Assembly: GCA_032718475.1 (NCBI GenBank)
Contig: JAUCBJ010001234.1
Coordinates: 1 to 64,000 of the forward strand
DNA length: 64,000 nt
Origin: Nemertoderma westbladi
Lineage: Eukaryota > Xenacoelomorpha > Nemertodermatida > Nemertodermatidae
Reading direction: 5' to 3'
The notes under the pieces were generated by a model. It searched no databases. It saw only the letters and a program-made list of their open reading frames with translations, and was not told the origin of the DNA. The translations under genes and the position numbers were made by a program. Of this stretch, positions 22,813 through 34,800 are shown one piece after another; within the stretch, counting starts at the first letter, position 1; each line of letters opens with the position of its first letter.

Positions 22813-25800
22813 CTACGGCTCAGCTAAATCCCGGAGGGTCGCCAGCTGATCTTCGGAAACACCGAGTTCCAACAATGAAGGTTCTTCTTCGTCTAACCAC
22901 TTACTGAAACAGATAAATAGTTAGTCAGTTCATCTAACCACTTACTGAAACAGATAAATAGTTAGTCAGTTAATCTAACCACTTCTGAAACAAATGAATA
23001 GTTAGTCAGTTCATCTAACCACTTACTGAAACAGATAAATAGTTAGTCAGTTCATCTAATCACTTACTGAAACAGATAAAGTTAGTCAGTTCATCTAACC
23101 ACTTACTGAAACAGATAAATAGTTAGTCAGTTCATCTTACCACTTACTGAAACAGATAAATAGTTAGTCAGTTCATCTAACCACTTACTGAAACAGATAA
23201 ATAGTTAGTCAGTTCATCTAACCATTTAATGAAACAGATAAATAGTTAGTCAGTTCATCTAACCACTTACTGAAACAGATAAAGTTAGTCAGTTCATCTA
23301 ACCACTTACTGAAACAGATAAATAGTTAGCCAGTTCATCTAACCACTTACTGAAACAGATAAATAGTTAGTCAGTTCATCTAACCACTTACTGAAACAGA
23401 TAAAGTTAGTTAGTTCATCTAACCACTTACTGAAACAGATAAAGTTAGTCAGTTCATCTAACCATTTACTGAAACAGATAAATAGTTAGTCAGTTAATCC
23501 AACCACTTACTGAAACAGATAAAGTTAGTCAGTTCATCTAACCACTTACTGAAACAGATAAAGTTAGTCAGTTCATCTAACCACTTACTGAAACAGATAA
23601 AGTTAGTCAGTTCATCTAACCACTTACTGAAACAGATAAATAGTTAGTCAGTTCATCTAACCATTTACTGAAACAGATAAATAGTTAGCCAGTTCATCTA
23701 ACCACTTACTGAAACAGATAAAGTTAGCCAGTTCATCTAACCACTTACTGAAACAGATAAAGTTAGTCAGTTCATCTAACCACTTACTGAAACAGATAAA
23801 TAGTTAGTCAGTTCATCTAACCAATAAATGAAACAGATAAATAGTTAGTCAGTTCATCTAACCACTTACTGAAACAGATAAATAGTTAGTCAGTTCATCT
23901 AACCACTTACTGAAACAGATAAATAGTTAGTCAGTTCATCTAACCACTTACTGAAACAGATAAATAGTTAGTCAGTTCATCTAACCATTTAATGAAACAG
24001 ATAAATAGTTAGTCAGTTCATCTAACCACTTACTGAAACAGATAAAGTTAGTCAGTTCATCTAACCACTTACTGAAACAGATAAATAGTTAGCCAGTTCA
24101 TCTAACCACTTACTGAAACAGATAAATAGTTAGTCAGTTCATCTAACCACTTACTGAAACAGATAAAGTTAGTTAGTTCATCTAACCACTTACTGAAACA
24201 GATAAAGTTAGTCAGTTCATCTAACCATTTACTGAAACAGATAAATAGTTAGTCAGTTAATCCAACCACTTACTGAAACAGATAAAGTTAGTCAGTTCAT
24301 CTAACCACTTACTGAAACAGATAAAGTTAGTCAGTTCATCTAACCACTTACTGAAACAGATAAAGTTAGTCAGTTCATCTAACCACTTACTGAAACAGAT
24401 AAATAGTTAGTCAGTTCATCTAACCATTTACTGAAACAGATAAATAGTTAGCCAGTTCATCTAACCACTTACTGAAACAGATAAAGTTAGCCAGTTCATC
24501 TAACCACTTACTGAAACAGATAAAGTTAGTCAGTTCATCTAACCACTTACTGAAACAGATAAATAGTTAGTCAGTTCATCTAACCAATAAATGAAACAGA
24601 TAAATAGTTAGTCAGTTCATCTAACCACTTACTGAAACAGATAAATAGTTAGTCAGTTCATCTAACCACTTACTGAAACAGATAAATAGTTAGTCAGTTC
24701 ATCTAACCACTTACTGAAACAGATAAATAGTTAGTCAGTTCATCTAACCACTTACTGAAACAGATAAATAGTTAGTCAGTTCATCTAACCATTTAATGAA
24801 ACAGATAAATAGTTAGTCAGTTCATCTAACCACTTACTGAAACAGATAAAGTTAGTCAGTTCATCTAACCACTTACTGAAACAGATAAATAGTTAGCCAG
24901 TTCATCTAACCACTTACTGAAACAGATAAATAGTTAGTCAGTTCATCTAACCACTTACTGAAACAGATAAAGTTAGTTAGTTCATCTAACCACTTACTGA
25001 AACAGATAAAGTTAGTCAGTTCATCTAACCATTTACTGAAACAGATAAATAGTTAGTCAGTTAATCCAACCACTTACTGAAACAGATAAAGTTAGTCAGT
25101 TCATCTAACCACTTACTGAAACAGATAAAGTTAGTCAGTTCATCTAACCACTTACTGAAACAGATAAAGTTAGTCAGTTCATCTAACCACTTACTGAAAC
25201 AGATAAATAGTTAGTCAGTTCATCTAACCATTTACTGAAACAGATAAATAGTTAGCCAGTTCATCTAACCACTTACTGAAACAGATAAAGTTAGCCAGTT
25301 CATCTAACCACTTACTGAAACAGATAAAGTTAGTCAGTTCATCTAACCACTTACTGAAACAGATAAATAGTTAGTCAGTTCATCTAACCAATAAATGAAA
25401 CAGATAAATAGTTAGTCAGTTCATCTAACCACTTACTGAAACAGATAAATAGTTAGTCAGTTCATCTAACCACTTACTGAAACAGATAAATAGTTAGTCA
25501 GTTCATCTAACCACTTACTGAAACAGATAAATAGTTAGTCAGTTCATCTAACCACTTACTGAAACAAATAAATAATTAGTCAGTTCATCTAACCATTTAA
25601 TGAAACAGATAAATAGTTAGTCAGTTCATCTAACCACTTACTGAAACAGATAAAGTTAGTCAGTTCATCTAACCATTTAATGAAACAGATAAATAGTTAG
25701 TCAATTCATCTAACCACTTACTGAAACAGATAAAGTTAGTCAGTTCATCTAACCATTTAATGAAACAGATAAATAGTTAGTCAGTTCATCTAACCACTTA

Positions 25801-28800
25801 CTGAAACAGATAAATAGTTAGTCAGTTCATCTAACCACTTACTGAAACAGATAAATAGTTAGTCAGTTCATCTAACCAATAAATGAAACAGATAAATAGT
25901 TAGTCAGTTCATCTAACCACTTACTGAAACAGATAAATAGTTAGTCAGTTCATCTAACCACTTACTGAAACAGATAAATAGTTAGTCAGTTCATCTAACC
26001 ACTTACTGAAACAGATAAATAGTTAGTCAGTTCATCTAACCACTTACTGAAACAGATAAATAGTTAGTCAGTTCATCTAACCACTTACTGAAACAGATAA
26101 ATAGTTAGTCAGTTCCTCTAACCACTTACTGAAACAGATAAATAGTTAGTCAGTTCATCTAACCACTTACTGAAACAGATAAATAGTTAGTCAGTTCATC
26201 TAACCACTTACTGAAACAGATAAATAATTAGTCAGTTCATCTAACCAATAAATGAAACAGATAAATAGTTAGTCAGTTCATCTAACCACTTACTGAAACA
26301 GATAAATAGTTAGTCAGTTCATCTAACCACTTACTGAAACAGATAAATAGTTAGTCAGTTCATCTAACCAATAAATGAAACAGATAAATAGTTAGTCAGT
26401 TCATCTAACCACTTACTGAAACAGATAAATAATTAGTCAGTTCATCTAACCGCTTACTGAAACAGATAAATAGTTAGTCAGTTCATCTAACCACTTACTG
26501 AAACAGATAAATAGTTAGTCAGTTCATCTAACCACTTACTGAAACAGATAAATAGTTAGTCAGTTCATCTAACCACTTACTGAAACAGATAAATAGTTAG
26601 TCAGTTCATCTAACCACTTACTGAAACAAATAAATAGTTAGTCAGTTCATCTAACCATTTAATGAAACAGATAAAGTTAGTCAGTTCATCTAACCATTTA
26701 ATGAAACAGATAAATAGTTAGTCAGTTAATCCAACCACTTACTGAAACAGATAAATAGTTAGTCAGTTCATCTAACCATTTAATGAAACAGATAAAGTTA
26801 GTCAGTTCATCTAACCATTTAATGAAACAGATAAATAGTTAGTCAGTTCATCTAACCATTTAATGAAACAGATAAATAGTTAGTCAATTCATCTAACCAC
26901 TTACTGAAACAGATAAAGTTAGTCAGTTCATCTAACCATTTAATGAAACAGATAAATAGTTAGTCAGTTCATCTAACCACTTACTGAAACAGATAAATAG
27001 TTAGTCAGTTCATCTAACCACTTACTGAAACAGATAAATAGTTAGTCAGTTCATCTAACCACTTACTGAAACAGATAAATAGTTAGTCAGTTCATCTAAC
27101 CACTTACTGAAACAGATACATAGTTAGTCAGTTCATCTAACCACTTACTGAAACAGATAAATAGTTAGTCAGTTCATCTAACCACTTACTGAAACAGATA
27201 AATAGTTAGTCAGTTCATCTAACCACTTACTGAAACAGATAAATAGTTAGTGAGTTCATCTAACCACTTACTGAAACAGATAAATAGTTAGTGAGTTCAT
27301 CTAACCAATAAATGAAACAGATAAATAGTTAGTCAGTTCATCTAACCACTTACTGAAACAAATAAATAATTAGTCAGTTCATCTAACCATTTAATGAAAC
27401 AGATAAATAGTTAGTCAGTTCATCTAACCACTTACTGAAACAGATAAATAGTTAGTCAGTTCATCTAACCACTTACTGAAACAGATAAATAGTTAGTCAG
27501 TTCATCTAACCACTTACTGAAACAGATAAAGTTAGCCAGTTCATCTAACCACTTACTGAAACAGATAAATAGTTAGTCAGTTCATCTAACCACTTACTGA
27601 AACAGATAAATAGTTAGTCAGTTCATCTAACCATTTAATGAAACAGATAAATAGTTAGTCAGTTCATCTAACCACTTACTGAAACAGATAAAGTTAGTCA
27701 GTTCATCTAACCATTTAATGAAACAGATAAATAGTTAGTCAATTCATCTAACCACTTACTGAAACAGATAAAGTTAGTCAGTTCATCTAACCATTTAATG
27801 AAACAGATAAATAGTTAGTCAGTTCATCTAACCACTTACTGAAACAGATAAATAGTTAGTCAGTTCATCTAACCAATAAATGAAACAGATAAATAGTTAG
27901 TCAGTTCATCTAACCACTTACTGAAACAGATAAAGTTAGTCAGTTCATCTAACCATTTAATGAAACAGATAAATAGTTAGTCAATTCATCTAACCACTTA
28001 CTGAAACAGATAAAGTTAGTCAGTTCATCTAACCATTTAATGAAACAGATAAATAGTTAGTCAGTTCATCTAACCACTTACTGAAACAGATAAATAGTTA
28101 GTCAGTTCATCTAACCAATAAATGAAACAGATAAATAGTTAGTCAGTTCATCTAACCACTTACTGAAACAGATAAATAGTTAGTCAGTTCATCTAACCAC
28201 TTACTGAAACAGATAAAGTTAGTCAGTTCATCTAACCATTTAATGAAACAGATAAATAGTTAGTCAATTCATCTAACCACTTACTGAAACAGATAAAGTT
28301 AGTCAGTTCATCTAACCATTTAATGAAACAGATAAATAGTTAGTCAGTTCATCTAACCACTTACTGAAACAGATAAATAGTTAGTCAGTTCATCTAACCA
28401 ATAAATGAAACAGATAAATAGTTAGTCAGTTCATCTAACCACTTACTGAAACAGATAAATAGTTAGTCAGTTCATCTAACCACTTACTGAAACAGATAAA
28501 GTTAGCCAGTTCATCTAACCACTTACTGAAACAGATAAATAGTTAGTCAGTTCATCTAACCACTTACTGAAACAGATAAATAGTTAGTCAGTTCATCTAA
28601 CCATTTAATGAAACAGATAAATAGTTAGTCAGTTCATCTAACCACTTACTGAAACAGATAAAGTTAGTCAGTTCATCTAACCATTTAATGAAACAGATAA
28701 ATAGTTAGTCAGTTCATCTAACCACTTACTGAAACAGATAAATAGTTAGTCAGTTCATCTAACCAATAAATGAAACAGATAAATAGTTAGTCAGTTCATC

Positions 28801-31800
28801 TAACCACTTACTGAAACAGATAAATAGTTAGTCAGTTCATCTAACCACTTACTGAAACAGATAAAGTTAGCCAGTTCATCTAACCACTTACTGAAACAGA
28901 TAAATAGTTAGTCAGTTCATCTAACCACTTACTGAAACAGATAAATAGTTAGTCAGTTCATCTAACCATTTAATGAAACAGATAAATAGTTAGTCAGTTC
29001 ATCTAACCATTTACTGAAACAGATAAAGTTAGTCAGTTCATCTAACCATTTAATGAAACAGATAAATAGTTAGTCAATTCATCTAACCACTTACTGAAAC
29101 AGATAAAGTTAGTCAGTTCATCTAACCATTTAATGAAACAGATAAATAGTTAGTCAGTTCATCTAACCACTTACTGAAACAGATAAATAGTTAGTCAGTT
29201 CATCTAACCAATAAATGAAACAGATAAATAGTTAGTCAGTTCATCTAACCACTTACTGAAACAGATAAATAGTTAGTCAGTTCATCTAACCACTTACTGA
29301 AACAGATAAAGTTAGCCAGTTCATCTAACCACTTACTGAAACAGATAAATAGTTAGTCAGTTCATCTAACCACTTACTGAAACAGATAAATAGTTAGTCA
29401 GTTCATCTAACCGCTTACTGAAACAGATAAATAGTTAGTCAGTTCATCTAACCACTTACTGAAACAGATAAATAGTTAGTCAGTTCATCTAACCATTTAA
29501 TGAAACAGATAAATAGTTAGTCAGTTCATCTAACCACTTACTGAAACAGATAAAGTTAGTCAGTTCATCTAACCATTTAATGAAACAGATAAATAGTTAG
29601 TCAGTTCATCTAACCACTTACTGAAACAGATAAATAGTTAGTCAGTTCATCTAACCACTTACTGAAACAGATAAAGTTAGTCAGTTCATCTAACCATTTA
29701 ATGAAACAGATAAATAGTTTGTCAGTTCATCTAACCACTTACTGAAACAGATAAAGTTAGTCAGTTCATCTAACCATTTAATGAAACACTAAATAGTTAG
29801 TCAGTTCATCTAACCACTTACTGAAACAGATAAATAGTTAGTCAGTTCATCTAACCACTTACTGAAACAGATAAATAGTTAGTCAGTTCATCTAACCACT
29901 TACTGAAACAGATAAATAGTTAGTCAGTTCATCTAACCACTTACTGAAACAGATAAATAGTTAGTCAGTTCATCTAACCAATAAATGAAACAGATAAATA
30001 GTTAGTCAGTTCATCTAACCACTTACTGAAACAGATAAATAGTTAGACAGTTCATCTAACCATTTAATGAAACAGATAAATAGTTAGTCAATTCATCTAA
30101 CCACTTACTGAAACAGATAAAGTTAGTCAGTTCATCTAACCATTTAATGAAACAGATAAATAGTTAGTCAGTTCATCTAACCACTTACTGAAACAGATAA
30201 ATAGTTAGTCAGTTCATCTAACCAATAAATGAAACAGATAAATAGTTAGTCAGTTCATCTAACCACTTACTGAAACAGATAAATAGTTAGTCAGTTCATC
30301 TAACCACTTACTGAAACAGATAAAGTTAGCCAGTTCATCTAACCACTTACTGAAACAGATAAATAGTTAGTCAGTTCATCTAACCACTTACTGAAACAGA
30401 TAAATAGTTAGTCAGTTCATCTAACCGCTTACTGAAACAGATAAATAGTTAGTCAGTTCATCTAACCACTTACTGAAACAGATAAATAGTTAGTCAGTTC
30501 ATCTAACCATTTAATGAAACAGATAAATAGTTAGTCAGTTCATCTAACCACTTACTGAAACAGATAAAGTTAGTCAGTTCATCTAACCATTTAATGAAAC
30601 AGATAAATAGTTAGTCAGTTCATCTAACCACTTACTGAAACAGATAAATAGTTAGTCAGTTCATCTAACCACTTACTGAAACAGATAAAGTTAGTCAGTT
30701 CATCTAACCATTTAATGAAACAGATAAATAGTTTGTCAGTTCATCTAACCACTTACTGAAACAGATAAAGTTAGTCAGTTCATCTAACCATTTAATGAAA
30801 CACTAAATAGTTAGTCAGTTCATCTAACCACTTACTGAAACAGATAAATAGTTAGTCAGTTCATCTAACCACTTACTGAAACAGATAAATAGTTAGTCAG
30901 TTCATCTAACCACTTACTGAAACAGATAAATAGTTAGTCAGTTCATCTAACCACTTACTGAAACAGATAAATAGTTAGTCAGTTCATCTAACCAATAAAT
31001 GAAACAGATAAATAGTTAGTCAGTTCATCTAACCACTTACTGAAACAGATAAATAGTTAGACAGTTCATCTAACCCCTTACTGAAACAGATAAATAGTTA
31101 GTCAGTTCATCTAACCACTTACTGAAACAGATAAATAGTTAGTCAGTTCATCTAACCGCTTACTAAACAGATAAATAGTTAGTCATTTCATCTAACCACT
31201 TACTGAAACAGATAAATAGTTAGTCAGTTCATCTAACCACTTACTGAAACAGATAAATAGTTAGTCAGTTCATCTAACCATTTAAAGAAACAGATAAATA
31301 GTTAGTCAGTTCACCTAACCACTTACTGAAATAAAGAAAGTCAGTTTAATCAAACCAGTTTGTAAAAATGGTAAACAATTAATAAAAGTAGCAAATTTTT
31401 TAAGGGGAGATGGTACCCCAGGATATCTCCATACATTTTACTATTAACACATTGTACCCATTACGCTGGAACGATGGAATTTCATGAAAATTTCCAGAAG
31501 GGCGGAGTAACTATCGAGACACACCTGGAACCTAAAAAAAATTGAAATTTTGTTTAGTGTCTATGTTTGAGGGTCACTTAATTGCACCGAAAAACAAAAA
31601 ATGACAAGTTTTCGAAGTTTATATTAGAAATACATTTGATAATTGTTTTAAACATATGTGTTTAGAGGTTCCACAATTGTGTCTCACTACAACAAACCTG
31701 CTGCGAAAATTTCAGCCAATTCCATCAAGACGTTCTCGAGAAAAAGGTACATTTATTTCTAAATTTCACGAAAAATAAGATGCTGAGAAAAACGCATTTT

Positions 31801-34800
31801 AAGTTTTCAAACATTCCCGCTAATTTTATGTAAAACGTGGGAAATTTCAAAAATAAGCCAAAATATAATAAACTACTCCAGTGAACCAAAATTTACGATT
31901 TAGGGGTTTTTGTAGTCGCTGAATTCATTTCTGATATCTGTTTTAATGTTTGATGACATCTGGACTGCCTGTCTGTCTGTTTGTCTGTCATTCTGTCTGA
32001 TCTGTCTGTCAGACTGTCAATTTCACAGACAATAAATAAGTAAGTACACCACATCACTATAATTTATGATATGGGGGTTTTCCTAGTCGCTGATTCCATT
32101 TCCGATGTAAATTTTAATATTTGACTGAACCTAGAATGTCTGTTTGTCTGTTTTTATGTCTGTCTGTCTGCCAGTCAAAATATAAGGAGGCATGTCACCT
32201 GAATTAAATTTCAGATATGGGGGTTTTCCTAGTCGCTTATTTAATTTCTAATACATGTTTTAATGTTTGATGACATCTGGACTGTCTTTATGTCTATCTG
32301 TCTGTCTGTCAGTTTGTCTGTCTGTCTGACTTACTCATTTTTAATAATTGCATGAACCTTGACTGTCTGTTTAAGTCTGTCTGTCTGTATGTCTTTCTTG
32401 ACAGACAGATCGACTGACAGATAAATATACAGGCATAATAGACACCTCCAAACAGGAAAGATAACACCAGAATTGAAATCACCGACCTTAAAAACCCCCA
32501 CAGTGAAAATTTTAGTTACGTAGTGTGATTCGTTATGTTTTTGACAGACAGACCGATAGACGGACAAACAGACAGACAAACTAGATTACGTCAAATTTGA
32601 AAACTGACCCCGGAAATGAAATTTGCAACCACGAAAACCCATATAGCAATTATTTTAGTTAGGTGGTGTACATTTGTATATCCATAATTTGTTGACAAAC
32701 AGAAAAACAGACAACTTAAGCTTACGATGTGATGTTAGGATTTCGATTTCTGAAATCTACGTTAAATTCTGATTTAGAATTAATAAAAAAAAAATTCGAA
32801 AATTTTTCAATATTTGATAAGTTCTGGGGTACCATCTCCCCTGAAGAAATTTACATTTAATACGGACATATTGAAAATCACTCGCGGTTCAAAATTACTA
32901 AAAGTGGCCAAAACTAAACACAAACATTAGACACGCAGTAACTTTTGACTTCCTCGATCATTTCCAATAAATTAAAATTTTAAAATGACCGACATTTTTT
33001 GGTATTACAGGTGACGATTATTTTGCAACGCTACCTTGTATTTATTTTTCAGAATATCTGCGCGAATTCGAAAAGATTTTTCAGTGTAGACACTCAATAC
33101 GTTAACAAACCAGATATGTTATATCTATATACCATTTGAAAGAGCGTAAAATTCTGCAGAAGCTAATATATTATATATTGTTGTCCAATGTATTGGACAA
33201 CAATAACGGGGGGGTTGTGTCATTGAATAGCGACATTATATCCCGGGCATTATGTATAGTGTGTATTAGAATGACGCCGTGACATACCGGAAATACATAG
33301 TAAATGTATGGCGTATGTCGGTATGTCGGTATGTCGAACTGCGATATAAATTTGGAAAATAAATATGTCACCCTGGCGATTTGGTGGAGCGAAATTAATT
33401 CCATATAAATAAATAAATTATGTACAAACATTGACAGTTGTATTTATGATTTTCTACTTACTACAGATAAGATAAATACACTCAGTGAACTTTGCCCGCC
33501 TCACAACAGTTAACATGGTTATTGCATTTATTAACAGCAAATTAATTACAAAACATTTAGGTTAAGAAATTCGGCATATCCCTTGAGTAGAACAATTATA
33601 TTTATTTAAAAATTGAAATATTTTATAACTGAATAATATGTAGAACACGGTTGGGTGTATGTAACCTTCACCAATACGGAGATTCGATCCTGTAACTGGT
33701 GCGCCAACCCAGCCCTATGGGATCTCTGCTGGGGGGAGTAAAAAAAAAGGGTTGAATAGTTACGAAGTGTTCACACCTAGGAGTTTGTGTGGTGACCTCC
33801 CTGTGTTACAGGTAACAGCCAAGAGAGAGAGAATAGTCTTTAGGCTCCCTCAGCACAACGATAACTTTACTTTAATTATGGGGATGGTCGCTATTTTGTA
33901 TTAATTGATTTGAAATTATTAAATTATTTAAATTAATTGTACAGAGTATAGGGATTATAAACTAAAGGACGACTTTTAGATATGTGTAAACTTGACCGAC
34001 AAATACTACGATTAAAAACTCAAAAAAATGCTATTACCACAAGAAAGGAACACAATGCAATATAACTAAAAAACACCGTTATAGCCAACAAGACCGTACA
34101 GAAAATAATGGACGCGCAGGTTCCATGTAAGTCGCCAATTCGTCGGATGTCTATGAGAAAGGCTATTCTAGTTGGTTCACTCTATGGGGAGGAAGAAAAC
34201 ACAAAACTAATCGGTGTGTATGCGGAAGATAGGCAGCAGATTGATAATGAAAAGGAAGATCATATAGATTATAGACTGACGAGGAAAGATGGGCTAGTAG
34301 AGCGGGAAGGGATGGTGGGAAATAGAAGAGGCACAGAGGGGAGACATCGGCGCCTGGGTAGTGGGGAAATGATCAGAATAGAGCGGGCGAGTCTAGAAGA
34401 AATCAATAGCGATGGAAACCGCAAGGGGAAGAACAACATGCAAAGATGGTCTAGTATGGACAGAGGGTTATCTAAAGTTGGTTCGGGAAAGTTGGACACA
34501 TGGAGAGTGAAAGGTCGACAGCAGAGCAGCCCTGAGTCCAGAATGGGTGGGGGAGGGATCGAGATCTGTCAGTTAACCTCGAGCGGACCGCAGCACGCTA
34601 CGAGTGTCCCAAACTTCGCCGGGGGTGGCTTAACTCGTCGGTTCACCGCCAGCGAGTACTGCATCAAGGAGGAGCCACGAGACGAGGAGACCTTCCGCCG
34701 ACGCGTCTCGAGCGTGGACGAGACGACCCGGTACCTGGACCTCGATGTGGGACGTGTGTCCCGGGAGCGGGACGTCGGGGGACAAAGACTCGCGAGGATC

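Noticed and set aside
22892-31343. Possible CRISPR-like array
   Set aside because: No unique spacers; units are head-to-tail copies of one sequence in a eukaryotic intron.
33171-33431. Minus-strand 86-codon frame as a gene
   Set aside because: No splice support, no domain and composition typical of AT-rich non-coding DNA.
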